NCBI RefSeq assembly: GCF_026341515.1
Contig: NZ_JAPEOK010000001.1
Coordinates: 4,154,001-4,218,000 of the forward strand
Origin: Streptomyces sp. NBC_00878
GTDB taxonomy: Bacteria; Actinomycetota; Actinomycetes; Streptomycetales; Streptomycetaceae
Reading direction: 5' to 3'
DNA length: 64,000 bases
The notes below the pieces were generated by a model. That model made no database searches and was not told the DNA's origin. It was given only the letters and a program-made list of their open reading frames with translations. The position numbers were made by a program, and so were the translations under genes. Numbering within the stretch: position 1 is the stretch's first letter; each line of letters opens with the position of its first letter. Positions 1-9,054 of this stretch are shown here, piece after piece.

Positions 1-1375
1 CGTTGCCGCCGCCATTGCCGCTGTTCCCGCCCTCGGCCCCGTCCCCGCCGCCGGGAAGTGCGGGAGGTCGGTTCTGCCCGTTCCCGCCGATCGCTGGGGC
101 ACCATGGCGCGGCGCCGCGCCGTGCCAGGAACTGGACGACCGCCCCACCCCGTACGGGTCGGCGATCTGCCCCGGCGGCGAAGTGCGCTCCACTCCTAGC
201 CCGGCGGTCTGCCCGGCCTCGGCCTCGCTCCCGTCGGGCCGGGACCGCGGCGCGGGCAACTCCCCGCGCTGGCCGCTCCGCTGTTCCTCCTGCACCCGAG
301 CCGCGGCCCGCGCACCGGCACGGTAGGCCGCGATGGCCCCGGCCCGCGCGGCCCGCACATCACCGCCGGACTCCAACGCCCGCTGCGCCGCACCCGCCGA
401 CTGCCCCTGCCCGTGTCCCTGCGCGACGGGCAACATGCCTCCGCCGCTCCCGGGAACGGCCTCGATGGCAGCCCGATCGCCACCGGCAACTCGCGCACCG
501 GGCACACCACCTGAACCGGGCTGCCCGGCCGAACCACCCTGCTGGGGCTGCCCGTACTGCTGCCCGTACTGCCCGAGCTGGCCGTGCGTCCCGGACAAGC
601 CCGCCGGACCCGCCGGACCCGCCGGGCCGGTTGGGCCGGTTGGGCCGGTTGGGCCTATGTGGCCAGTTTGGCCTGTCTGGCCTGGCGGACCGCCTGCCGC
701 TCCGGGGTCACCCACCCCGGGGCTACCCGCTCCGGGGCCACCCGCCCCGCGCTCACCCTCGGCGGTCGGTACCGGGTCGTACCCGCACAGCGCCTCCTCC
801 GCGGCCCCCGCGGCAAGGCCCGTGAGCATCACGCGCCCGTCGTCACAGACAAGCACTGTGCGCGCGGTGATGTTCCGGTGCACCCACCCGTGGGCATGCA
901 GCACCCGCAACGCGGTCAGCACATCGGAGGCCACCTCGGCAGCCCGGTACGGACTCAGCGGCCGCTCCGCGAGCAGCGCAGCCAGTGGCCGCGCGGCCAC
1001 CATCTCACTCACTATCCACAACGACCCGCCCTCGGCGAACACGTCGAAGACCTGGTCGAGCCGGGGATGGTCGGGGATCTGGGCCGCGGCCTGCGCCGCC
1101 TCGATCGCCCGCCGCACCGCCGGCTCGGTGGGCCGCCGCGTGGTCCGCGCGGCCGGCCGCCGCGCCCCGGCGTCCCGTGCCACGAACCCGTCGGGCAGCC
1201 CGTCCGCGTCGAGCACCTCCGCCTCGACGATCTCGGGCAACGGCACCTGCCGGACCAGGACTTCCTGTCCGCTGTACGTGTCGAAGGCCCGGGTCTCGGC
1301 GAGTTCGTACTCGTCCGACGGCGGCAGCGGCAGGCGATAACGGTCGGCGAGTACCCGTCCCGCATAGTCGTCCAC
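1..1375 (-). CDS. Serine/threonine pseudokinase with collagen-like tail (3' end outside window)
   Basis: The reading frame starts at a GTG preceded by GGGGGAGG and runs off the left edge, so the C-terminus is missing. The first ~200 residues follow a Hanks-type kinase fold, but the key residues are changed: the beta-3 lysine position reads VLVRQV, the catalytic loop reads VHRNITARTVLV (HRD to HRN), and the DFG position reads LTGLAAG. No glycine-rich loop is visible. The rest is low complexity, rich in Gly, Pro, Gln and Ala, including a collagen-like G-X-Y run (GPTGPTGPTGPAGPAGPAG). By family logic it is probably a catalytically dead scaffold or regulator for a neighbouring kinase; the active kinase gene lies directly downstream-facing on the same strand at 1530-3716. 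Confidence 0.8.
   Translation of the reverse strand, partial: MDDYAGRVLADRYRLPLPPSDEYELAETRAFDTYSGQEVLVRQVPLPEIVEAEVLDADGLPDGFVARDAGARRPAARTTRRPTEPAVRRAIEAAQAAAQIPDHPRLDQVFDVFAEGGSLWIVSEMVAARPLAALLAERPLSPYRAAEVASDVLTALRVLHAHGWVHRNITARTVLVCDDGRVMLTGLAAGAAEEALCGYDPVPTAEGERGAGGPGAGSPGVGDPGAAGGPPGQTGQTGHIGPTGPTGPTGPAGPAGPAGLSGTHGQLGQYGQQYGQPQQGGSAGQPGSGGVPGARVAGGDRAAIEAVPGSGGGMLPVAQGHGQGQSAGAAQRALESGGDVRAARAGAIAAYRAGARAAARVQEEQRSGQRGELPAPRSRPDGSEAEAGQTAGLGVERTSPPGQIADPYGVGRSSSSWHGAAPRHGAPAIGGNGQNRPPALPGGGDGAEGGNSGNGGGN
625..660. repeat. 9-bp tandem repeat encoding a collagen-like G-P-T/G-P-A run
   Basis: Nine-base units of the type gccggttgg and gacccgccg repeat here within the pseudokinase gene. 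On the minus strand they encode GPT and GPA triplets. The copy number could vary by slippage. Confidence 0.7.
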
Positions 1376-1529
1376 GATGCCTCCCCCGGCCGCCCGGTTG
1401 GTCAATTCCGTTCGCCATACGTCCCGTTGTGGCTGCAGATGTGGCTGCGTACGGTCCGCAACCACTCACGATACGTGCCGGAGGCAACCCACAGTGAGGA
1501 GATACGAGATCTCAGGAGTCTCGTGCCCC

Positions 1530-3716
1530 TCAGGACTTCGGTTCGAACGACTTCGTCAGCGTCAGCCACGTATTTTTACGAAGCTCTGTGTCCCATTTCG
1601 AGCCCTTCGCGGTGTACATGAGCCCATATCCGAGGCTGTCGTTCACGACGAACCCACGGTCTATCGACCGGTATTGCGTCCCACTCTCCACATAGGTGAA
1701 CTCCCAGTCGGCCGTGTTCCAGCCGCGGTAGTTCACCTTCTCTATTCGAATGCGCTTGTACTGCGGCCGCTGCATGAACTGCTCTTGGTTCTTCCAGTCC
1801 GCCACCGGGTCGTCCTTGGGCGTCGTGGTCCATCCGACCAGCAGCTTCTGCCCGTCGGGACCGGCGAACCTGGACCCGGCGGCACTGGTGGACTCGTACT
1901 TCCAGCCCTTGGGCAGCCCGATCGAGAACCCCTGCCCGCTCTCGTACGTATCCACGACGCCGTCGGCCGAACCGCTGCCGGAGCCGTCGCCCGAACCGCC
2001 GGCCCCGCTCGAAGCGCTCGCACTCGGCGAACTGCCGGTGTTCGCGCCCCCGCCGGCGGAGTCGGTCTTCTCTCCGCTGCCCTTGTCGGTACCGCTGTTC
2101 TCGTCCTGCTTGGTGTCACTGCCCGCGCTCGCCCCGCTGGACACCGACTTGTCGTCGCCGCTCTTGTTGTCCTTGGTCTCGGAGTCGTCACCACTGAGCG
2201 TGACGGCGAGGATCGTCCCCAGCACGGCCAGTACGACGACCACGGCGATGATCACCAACGTCCGCCGCGGCACCACATCAGTGAGCGGCGCCCTCGGCGC
2301 GACGGTCCGCGGATGCGTGTCCCCGGCGCCGCCCGAAGCCCCGCCCACCGCACTGGAGTTCACCACGGAAGTAGCGGCGGCCCGCCCCCTCTCCGCAGCA
2401 GCCGCGTCTGCCCCTGCGGAGGCAGAACCGACGGCGGACTCAGAGGCGGAAACAGCGGCAGAGGGGGACGCAGCAGGAGTGGTCGAGGGAGAGGAGGGAG
2501 AGGGGGAAGCGGAGTCAGGGGCAGAGGTCTCCGGAGCAACCGCGGCCGAGGCCGAAGCAGAGGCCGTAGCCGCCTTGCCGTCCAATCCCTCCGCCGCCCG
2601 GGCCCCGGCGTCCGCGGCCTTCCCGGCGCCGGTCACCGCGGCAGCTCCCGCCGCGTCGGCCCCCTTGGCCGCCCCGGCCCCCTTGCCCTTCCGCACGGAA
2701 CGCAGCGCTCCACGAAGCCGCTCCCCCGGCTCCTCGCCCTTCTTGTTCCCGGACCCGCCCTTGCCGCCCGAACTCCCCTTCTTCGCAGGGGCGTCCACCG
2801 GAAGCTCGGGCAGCGGCACGACCTTCGTCACGTCCGCCGACTCCGGCTCGCCCTCCTTGGGCTCGGGCGCGTGGATCACCTCGGTGAGCATCGCCCGGGC
2901 CCCGGCGTCGTCGAGCCGCTGCTCGGGGTCCTTGACGAGCAGTCCGTAGATGGCCTTCTCCAGCGGACCGGCGTTCTTCGGCTGCTCCAACGGCTCCGTC
3001 ATCACCGCGGTGAGCGTCGCGATGGCGGACCCCTTGTCGTACGGCGGCGCGCCTTCCACCGACGCGTACAGCAGCCCACCGAGCGACCACAGGTCGGCGG
3101 CAGGGCCCGGCTTGTGCCCCCGCGCCCGCTCCGGCGAGATGTACGAGGGCGCGCCGACGAGCATGCCGGTCGACGTGATGGACGGGTCGCCCTCGACCTG
3201 CGCGATACCGAAGTCGGTGAGCACGACCCGGCCGTCGTCGGAGATGAGCACGTTCGACGGCTTCACATCCCGGTGCAGGATGCCCTCGCGGTGCGCCGAA
3301 CGCAGCACGTCGAGAATGGCCAGTCCCACCTCGGCCGCGCGCTTCGGCGTGAGCAGCCCGTCCTCACGGATGACCTCGGCGAGCGACTTGCCCTCGATGA
3401 GCTCCATCACGATCCAGGGCCGGTTGTCCTCGTCGACCACGTCGTAGACCGTCACGGCGCCGTTGTTCCGGATCCGCGCGATGGCCTTGGCCTCACGGAA
3501 GGTCCGCGTGATCAGCCGCCGCTTCTCGTCCTCGTCGATGCGCGACGGCAGCCGCAGTTCCTTGACCGCGACGGTCCGGCCCAACGTCTCGTCCTTGGCC
3601 CGCCACACAGTGCCCATGCCGCCGCGACCGAGGACCCCTCCCAGCCGGTACCGCCCGGCGAGAAGACGTTCGTCCTCGTCCTTCCGGGATGCTCCCGCGC
3701 GCTCCGCCTCCGACAT
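1530..3716 (-). CDS. Transmembrane serine/threonine protein kinase
   Basis: A 728-residue Hanks-type kinase. The N-terminal catalytic domain has the glycine loop (about residues 28-36, GRGGMG), the ATP-binding lysine K52 in VAVKEL, HRDVKPSN at 148-154 and DFG at 168-170, so it should be active. A long Ala/Ser/Gly-rich linker leads to one membrane helix at about 484-507. A Ser/Gly-rich stalk and a globular extracellular domain of about 130 residues follow (from SGQGFSIGLPKGW to the end). The ATG at 3716 was chosen because GAGGGG precedes it; the frame stays open upstream but has no better site. It is not a PASTA kinase. The external domain is likely a sensor; its ligand is unknown. The gene diverges from the serine hydrolase. 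Confidence 0.93.
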   Translation of the reverse strand: MSEAERAGASRKDEDERLLAGRYRLGGVLGRGGMGTVWRAKDETLGRTVAVKELRLPSRIDEDEKRRLITRTFREAKAIARIRNNGAVTVYDVVDEDNRPWIVMELIEGKSLAEVIREDGLLTPKRAAEVGLAILDVLRSAHREGILHRDVKPSNVLISDDGRVVLTDFGIAQVEGDPSITSTGMLVGAPSYISPERARGHKPGPAADLWSLGGLLYASVEGAPPYDKGSAIATLTAVMTEPLEQPKNAGPLEKAIYGLLVKDPEQRLDDAGARAMLTEVIHAPEPKEGEPESADVTKVVPLPELPVDAPAKKGSSGGKGGSGNKKGEEPGERLRGALRSVRKGKGAGAAKGADAAGAAAVTGAGKAADAGARAAEGLDGKAATASASASAAVAPETSAPDSASPSPSSPSTTPAASPSAAVSASESAVGSASAGADAAAAERGRAAATSVVNSSAVGGASGGAGDTHPRTVAPRAPLTDVVPRRTLVIIAVVVVLAVLGTILAVTLSGDDSETKDNKSGDDKSVSSGASAGSDTKQDENSGTDKGSGEKTDSAGGGANTGSSPSASASSGAGGSGDGSGSGSADGVVDTYESGQGFSIGLPKGWKYESTSAAGSRFAGPDGQKLLVGWTTTPKDDPVADWKNQEQFMQRPQYKRIRIEKVNYRGWNTADWEFTYVESGTQYRSIDRGFVVNDSLGYGLMYTAKGSKWDTELRKNTWLTLTKSFEPKS

Positions 3717-3894
3717 GCGTCCCCTCAAACAACCGGCCCTGACAGAGCCTCCATTGTCACCCACCCGGCCGCCGCCCGACGCCCCGGGTGCCCCGCGCGG
3801 AAGCATCGATTCCCGCGCCGCCCCTCACCTGGCCCCGCCTGTCGCCCGGCCGAGGCCGTCCCCCATGATGAGCGGGCGACAAGGAGGGACCTCG

Positions 3895-5166
3895 ATGCCG
3901 CCACTGAGGACGCTACTCACCCTTCCTGTGTGCCTGACCCTCCTCTCCCTGGCCTCGACCGCCTCGACAACCCCCGCTGCCCCGGCCGTGGACACCGTCC
4001 TCACGCAGCTCGTCACCCGAGGCAAGGCCCCGGCCGCCGCCCTGCTGGCCGACGAGGAATCCGGCTCCCGCTTCACCCACGCGGAAGCCCCCGCGACCTC
4101 CCGCGTCACCCTCGCGAACACCACCCCGCCACCGGCTGCCTCATCCGACACCGAGCTCCGCCCGGATCCCCGCACCGACCCTTCGGCTCCCGATGAAACC
4201 AGCCGTGCCGAAACCAGCCCCGCCGAAACCAGCCGTTCCGAAACCAACTCCGCCGAAACCAGCCGTTCCGAAACCAACTCCGCCGAAACCAGCCGTGCCA
4301 ACGCCCGCCCCGCCGACGCCATCCACCAAACCGACCACTTCCGCGCGGGCAGCATCACCAAGACATTCATCGCGACGGTCGTCCTGCAACTGGCCGCCGA
4401 ACGCCGCCTGTCCCTGTCCGACTCGGTGGATGCTCATCTGCCGGGCCTGGTGCGCGGCGCGGGCAACGACGGTCGCGCCCTGACCCTGCGCGCCCTGCTC
4501 ACCCACACCAGCGGCCTCGCCGACTTCACCGCCGACACCGCGGGCACCGTCCCCCTCACGCCTGTCCAAGCCGTCCGTATCGCACTCACCCACTCCCCGG
4601 CCGATCGCGGCCGCTTCGCGTACTCCAACACCAACTACGTGCTGCTCGGCATGGTCGTCGAGCAGGTCACCGGCCGCTCATACGCCACGGAGGCCGAGCG
4701 CCGCGTCATCACTCCCCTCCATCTCACAGACACCTCGTTCCCGGGCGCCCGTAGCTCTCTGCCGGAGCCGCACGGCCGCGCCTACGCCGCCGACGGCTCC
4801 GATGTCACCGATCTGGACCCGCGCGTGGCCGGCGCGGCGGGCGAACTGGTCACCACGCTGGCGGACGTGAACCGCTTCTACGCGGCCCTGCTCCGCGGCG
4901 ACCTGCTGCCACCCCGCCAACTGCGCGAGATGCTCGACACCCGCACCGCACACGGCTCGTACGGCATGGGCCTGTATCCCGTGAAACTTCCGTGCGGCAC
5001 CACGGTGTGGGGTCACAACGGCCGCATCACCGGCAGCTACGTCCGGACCGCAGCCACCAGCGACGGCCGTCGTGTCCTCACCTTCCGCGTGAACACGGAC
5101 GCGATCGCAGACCCCGACCTCGAACCGGCCCTGCTCGCCGCCGAGTTCTGCCCCCGCACCCCGTAG
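3895..5166 (+). CDS. Secreted serine hydrolase, beta-lactamase class C / D,D-carboxypeptidase family
   Basis: The 423-residue product starts at ATG 3895 behind AAGGAGGG and has a hydrophobic N-terminal secretion signal (about residues 1-28). Catalytic motifs of the penicillin-binding/class C fold are present: S153-I-T-K156, Y243-S-N and a GHNGRITGS box near the C-terminus. The family hydrolyses D-Ala-D-Ala peptides or other esters and amides outside the membrane; the substrate here is unknown. Between the start of the mature protein and the SITK motif lies an unusual stretch of about 95 residues (52-147), rich in Thr, Ser, Pro and Glu, containing seven copies of a 5-residue repeat. Relatives usually have a short structured strand region here, so this looks like a repeat expansion. 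Confidence 0.88.
   Translation: MPPLRTLLTLPVCLTLLSLASTASTTPAAPAVDTVLTQLVTRGKAPAAALLADEESGSRFTHAEAPATSRVTLANTTPPPAASSDTELRPDPRTDPSAPDETSRAETSPAETSRSETNSAETSRSETNSAETSRANARPADAIHQTDHFRAGSITKTFIATVVLQLAAERRLSLSDSVDAHLPGLVRGAGNDGRALTLRALLTHTSGLADFTADTAGTVPLTPVQAVRIALTHSPADRGRFAYSNTNYVLLGMVVEQVTGRSYATEAERRVITPLHLTDTSFPGARSSLPEPHGRAYAADGSDVTDLDPRVAGAAGELVTTLADVNRFYAALLRGDLLPPRQLREMLDTRTAHGSYGMGLYPVKLPCGTTVWGHNGRITGSYVRTAATSDGRRVLTFRVNTDAIADPDLEPALLAAEFCPRTP
4195..4299 (+). repeat. Seven 15-bp tandem repeats inside the serine hydrolase gene
   Basis: Seven head-to-tail units begin with gaaacca and encode variants of ETSRA, ETSPA, ETSRS and ETNSA. Two unit pairs are identical, pointing to recent duplication by slippage. 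The reading frame is kept because the unit is a multiple of three. Confidence 0.9.
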
Positions 5167-5297
5167 AACGACCGGGTTCCGAGCAAAGATCCCAGCTCAG
5201 GACACTCGTTCGGGTGACATCCGCTCGGCTTCCGTAGCCTCCACCACGGCAGGACCCCGGCACGGTCCACGCCTCTTCACCACCGTCACAACCGTCC

Positions 5298-7004
5298 CTA
5301 CAACGGCACGATGTCCCGCGCCCCCAACCGAGCCGCGTCGGCCGTCAGGTCGTCCGGCTGCCGTTGCGACTCGCGCTCCGCCTCCACCCGCTTCTCGTAG
5401 TGCTCGACCTCGCGCTCGATCTGATCCTTGTCCCAGCCCAGCACGGGCGCCATGAGCTCCGCGGCCTCCCGCGCACTGCGCGTACCCCGGTCGAAGGTCT
5501 CGATGGAGATGCGCGTCCGACGCGTCAGCACGTCATCGAGATGCCGCGCCCCCTCGTGCGAGGCGGCGTAGACGATCTCGGCGCGCAGATAGTCCTCGGC
5601 GGCGGGCAACGGCTTGCCCAGTGAGGCGTCCGCGGCGATCAGGTCGAGGAGTTCCTCCGCGAGCGCCCCGTACCGGTTCAACAGGTGCTCCACGCGCACC
5701 ACATGGAGTCCGGTGCGCGCGGCGATCCGCGCTCGCGCGTTCCACAGCGCCCGGTACCCCTCGGCACCGATCAGGGGAACGTCCTCGGTGACACATTCGG
5801 CGACCCGCTGGTCGAGCCCGTGCACCGCCTCGTCCACCGCGTCTTTGGCCATCACCCGGTACGTCGTGTACTTGCCGCCCGCCACGACCACCAGCCCCGG
5901 TACCGGATGCGCCACGGTGTGCTCGCGCGACAGCTTGCTCGTGGCGTCCGACTCCCCGGCGAGCAGCGGCCTCAGCCCCGCGTACACCCCCTCCACGTCG
6001 TCACGCGTCAGCGGCACCGCGAGTACCGAGTTCACGTGCTCCAGCAGGTAGTCGATGTCCGCGCTGGACGCCGCCGGGTGCGCCTTGTCGAGGTCCCAGT
6101 CGGTGTCCGTGGTCCCGATGATCCAGTGCCGGCCCCAGGGGATGACGAACAGGACGGACTTCTCGGTGCGCAGGATCAGTCCCGTCGTCGAGGTGATCCG
6201 GTCCTTCGGTACGACCAGATGAATGCCCTTGGACGCCCGAACGTGGAACTGCCCCCTCTCGCCCACCATCGCCTGTGTGTCGTCCGTCCACACCCCGGTC
6301 GCGTTGACGACCTGCTTGGCACGGATCTCGTACTCCCCGCCCCCTTCGACATCCTGCACCCTGGCACCGACAACACGTTCGCCCTCGCGCAGGAAGCCGG
6401 TCACGCGCGCGCGGTTGGCGACCTTCGCGCCGTACGCCGCCGCCGTGCGCACCAGCGTTGCCACATAGCGGGCGTCGTCCATCTGCGCGTCGTAGTACTG
6501 CAGCGCCCCGACCAGCGCGTCCTTCTTCAGGGCGGGTGCGACGCGCAGCGCGTGACGGCGGGACAGATGACGGTGCATCGGCAGCCCGCGCCCGTGCCCG
6601 CGCGCCATCGACATCGCGTCGTAGAGCGCGACGCCCGAACCGGCGTACAACCTCTCCCACCCCTTGTGCTGCAAGGGATACAGGAACGGGACGGGCTTCA
6701 CGAGATGCGGCGCGAGCCGCTCCAGCAACAGCCCGCGCTCCTTCAAGGCTTCCCGTACGAGAGGAAAGTCGAGCATCTCCAGATAGCGCAGGCCTCCATG
6801 GATCAGCTTGCTCGACCGGCTCGACGTGCCCGACGCCCAGTCACGCGCCTCGACCAGGCCGGTGGACAGGCCGCGGGTCACGGCGTCCAGCGCGGTGCCC
6901 GCGCCGACCACTCCCGCTCCCACGACCAGCACATCCAGCTCGCGCTCGGCCATTCCCGCGAGTGACTCGGCGCGCTCCGCCGGCCCCAGTGTCGCTGTCC
7001 TCAC
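5298..7004 (-). CDS. glpD: Glycerol-3-phosphate dehydrogenase (FAD-dependent, aerobic)
   Basis: The 568-residue protein oxidises sn-glycerol 3-phosphate to dihydroxyacetone phosphate at the membrane and passes electrons to the quinone pool. The FAD-binding VVGAGVVGAG motif is at about residues 27-35, followed by SSRSSKLIHGGLRYLE, a hallmark of GlpD. The C-terminal ~150 residues form the DAO_C helical domain. The GTG start at 7004 is preceded by GGGAGG; an internal ATG at 6953 is a weaker alternative. No glpF or glpK lies next to it in the window, so it is probably transcribed alone. Confidence 0.96.
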   Translation of the reverse strand: MRTATLGPAERAESLAGMAERELDVLVVGAGVVGAGTALDAVTRGLSTGLVEARDWASGTSSRSSKLIHGGLRYLEMLDFPLVREALKERGLLLERLAPHLVKPVPFLYPLQHKGWERLYAGSGVALYDAMSMARGHGRGLPMHRHLSRRHALRVAPALKKDALVGALQYYDAQMDDARYVATLVRTAAAYGAKVANRARVTGFLREGERVVGARVQDVEGGGEYEIRAKQVVNATGVWTDDTQAMVGERGQFHVRASKGIHLVVPKDRITSTTGLILRTEKSVLFVIPWGRHWIIGTTDTDWDLDKAHPAASSADIDYLLEHVNSVLAVPLTRDDVEGVYAGLRPLLAGESDATSKLSREHTVAHPVPGLVVVAGGKYTTYRVMAKDAVDEAVHGLDQRVAECVTEDVPLIGAEGYRALWNARARIAARTGLHVVRVEHLLNRYGALAEELLDLIAADASLGKPLPAAEDYLRAEIVYAASHEGARHLDDVLTRRTRISIETFDRGTRSAREAAELMAPVLGWDKDQIEREVEHYEKRVEAERESQRQPDDLTADAARLGARDIVPL

Positions 7005-7276
7005 AGTTGCCTCCCGCTGTCTGTCCCGCTGGGCTCACCCGTCCGGCGAGGCCCGGCTCACATCCCCCATGCCCAAATTCTGACCGCGTTGCCCGTCTTC
7101 GGCCACCACCGGCCGTCCGCCTGTGGATATCTCTCGGTGACTTCCGGAGAAACACAGCCAGACAATCCAGCAAATCGGTCATATTTACTCCTAGTCTGAC
7201 ATTGCGCTCGCCCGTTCTGTCCACAGGGCTTGCGCCTTTGTCCCCCTTCGGTTACTGGGAAGGACGGCCCACCGCC

Positions 7277-8482
7277 ATGCCCGCAGATCTCGCCGTCATC
7301 GGTCTCGGCCAGCTCGGCCTGCCCCTGGCCCAGGCCGCCGTCAGCACCGGCATCTCCACACTCGGCTACCAGTGCGGCGACCCCGCGCCGCTGGCCGCGG
7401 CCGACCTGCGCCGGATGCTCTCGACGGGCTTCCGGCCGGCCACCAACCCGGCCGAACTCGGCCGCGTCCGCACCGCGGTCATCTGCGCACCGACCCCGCG
7501 TGGCACGGACGGCGCGCTCGACCTGGGCCAACTGGCCGACGCCGCCCGCACCCTGGCCGCCCACCTGCGCCCGCACACGACAGTGATCCTGGAGTCCCCC
7601 GTGTACCCGGGTACGACCGAGGAATTCCTCCGGCCGCTCCTCGAAGAGGGCTCCGGCCTCCGCGCGGGCCGCGACTTCCACCTCGCGTACTCACCCAGCC
7701 GCGTCGACCCGGGCAACCGCGACCACACCCCCGCCAACACCCCGAAGGTCATCGGCGGCCTCACCCCCGCCTGCACCGAGTCGGCCGCCGCGTTCTACGG
7801 GCGCCTCACCGACAAGGTCGTACGCGCGCGTGGACCACGAGAAGCGGAAACCGTGCAGCTCCTGGAGACCAACTACCGGCACGTCAACATCGCCCTCGTC
7901 AACGAGATGGCGGTCCTCTGCCACGACCTGGGCGTCGACCTGTGGGACGTCATCCGCTGCGCCGAGACCAAGCCGTTCGGTTTCCAGGCCTTCCGCCCCG
8001 GTCCCGGCGTCGGTGGACACGCCGTCCCCCGGGACCTCGCGGGCCCGAGGACCCGCTCCCTGCGCATGGTCGAACTGGCCCAGCAGGTCAACAACCACAT
8101 GCCCCAGTACGTCATCCAGCGCGCGGCCACGCTCCTCAACGAGCACGGCAAGTCCGCCCGCGGGGCGCGCGTGCTCCTCCTCGGCGTCACCTACAAGCCC
8201 GACCACGCCGACCAACAGGGCTCCCCCGCCAAGGAGATCGCGACCCGCCTGATGGAACTCGGCGCCGCCGTCAGCTACCACGACCCGCTCGTCCCGTCCT
8301 GGAGCATCCTCGACCGCCCGGTCCCCCGCGTGGACTCGCTCTACGAGGCGGCAGCCGACGCGGACCTGACGATCCTCCTCCAGCAACACCGCACGTACGA
8401 CTTGCAAGGGCTGTCGGTGAAGGCGCAGCTGCTGCTGGACACGCGGGGGGCTACGCCTACGGGGGCGGCGCACAGGTTGTGA
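7277..8482 (+). CDS. Nucleotide-sugar dehydrogenase (UDP-glucose/GDP-mannose dehydrogenase family)
   Basis: The 401-residue product has an N-terminal Rossmann motif (IGLGQLGLPLAQA), a central domain with NPGN-type and E-TVQLLETNYRHVNIALVNE helices, and a C-terminal UDP-binding domain (GVTYKPDHADQQGSPAKEI). Family members oxidise UDP-sugars at C6 in two NAD-dependent steps. The usual catalytic segment GPGVGGHxxxxDP appears as GPGVGGHAVPRDL. The conserved active-site Cys would fall within this region or just upstream, but I do not see the usual GGSCFPKD; the WecC-like GGHCIPVDP Cys is replaced by Ala (GGHAVPRD). Activity is therefore uncertain. The start at 7277 was chosen from the Rossmann motif spacing and a GGAAGG upstream. 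Confidence 0.85.
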   Translation: MPADLAVIGLGQLGLPLAQAAVSTGISTLGYQCGDPAPLAAADLRRMLSTGFRPATNPAELGRVRTAVICAPTPRGTDGALDLGQLADAARTLAAHLRPHTTVILESPVYPGTTEEFLRPLLEEGSGLRAGRDFHLAYSPSRVDPGNRDHTPANTPKVIGGLTPACTESAAAFYGRLTDKVVRARGPREAETVQLLETNYRHVNIALVNEMAVLCHDLGVDLWDVIRCAETKPFGFQAFRPGPGVGGHAVPRDLAGPRTRSLRMVELAQQVNNHMPQYVIQRAATLLNEHGKSARGARVLLLGVTYKPDHADQQGSPAKEIATRLMELGAAVSYHDPLVPSWSILDRPVPRVDSLYEAAADADLTILLQQHRTYDLQGLSVKAQLLLDTRGATPTGAAHRL

Positions 8483-8612
8483 CCGGGGGCGCGCGGGGCG
8501 ATCCCGAGCCTCTGGGGCTGGTGGCACAGAGCGCTCCACGCCGGTACCGTACAAAAGGTGGAGCCCACCGCAGGTGGTGCTGCGGCAGGCTCCTGAAAAG
8601 TGGTCGGAGTGT

Positions 8613-8637
8613 CCACCCCTAGTTGTCGTGGGGGTGG
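8613..8637 (+). terminator. Hairpin downstream of the nucleotide-sugar dehydrogenase
   Basis: A 7-bp GC stem (CCACCCC / GGGGTGG) closes an 11-base loop. There is no U-tract, so termination is plausible but weak. Confidence 0.4.
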
Positions 8638-8641
8638 CCGC

Positions 8642-8737
8642 TCACTTTCCGTAGATCCGCAAGATCCACCTCCTCCGGCACTTCACCATCCGCAGACGGA
8701 TCCGGTCCCAGCGATTGGGCTTGCGGTGGCGGCCCAT
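8642..8737 (-). CDS. Possible small basic protein, 31 residues
   Basis: An ATG at 8737 follows GGAAGGGGG at good spacing and opens a 31-codon frame ending in TGA. The peptide is strongly basic and aromatic (it begins MGRHRKPNRWDRIRLR and ends RWILRIYGK), unlike the Pro/Ala/Gly-rich translations typical of random GC-rich frames. It lies in a 570-bp gap between the sugar dehydrogenase and guaB3. I do not recognise a family. The evidence is only the ribosome site and the composition. Confidence 0.35.
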   Translation of the reverse strand: MGRHRKPNRWDRIRLRMVKCRRRWILRIYGK

Positions 8738-8972
8738 AGGCGCCCCCTTCCACGACGCCGCCCAGTGACCCGGTAGACGGCACGTCGGAAATCGGGCCGG
8801 GCCCCGAGGGCCGGGGTCCGGAACGTTGTCCTTGGAAGGGGGCACCCCAGACAACTGGGGCGCCGAAGAGGGACGCTATCGCCTCTGCGTAGCCGTCCAG
8901 CGCGCATTGGCTCCGAACGCAACCACGCGCCCCCGGCCGCAAAACGCGCCCCACCAGGGCCACTTGAACACG

Positions 8973-9017
8973 CGAAGGGGCCCGGTCACCCACGTGAGTG
9001 AGGGCCAGGCCCCTTCG
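8973..9017 (-). terminator. Hairpin terminator downstream of guaB3
   Basis: A 10-bp outer stem (CGAAGGGGCC / GGCCCCTTCG) lies 38 bases past the guaB3 stop codon and encloses a 25-base region that can pair further. It probably acts on transcripts from the right. Confidence 0.6.
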
Positions 9018-9054
9018 TCAGTTCAGGCCACGCCAAGCCGAGCGCGACGTCGCG

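Noticed and set aside
1377..4196. A 939-codon plus-strand open frame antisense to the membrane kinase.
   Set aside because: It mirrors the high-GC codon pattern of the real kinase; its translation is Arg/Pro/Gly-rich with no family motif.
8619..8993. A 124-codon minus-strand frame between the sugar dehydrogenase and guaB3.
   Set aside because: Pro/Gly-rich with no motif; the shorter frame at 8642-8737 has a better ribosome site and composition.
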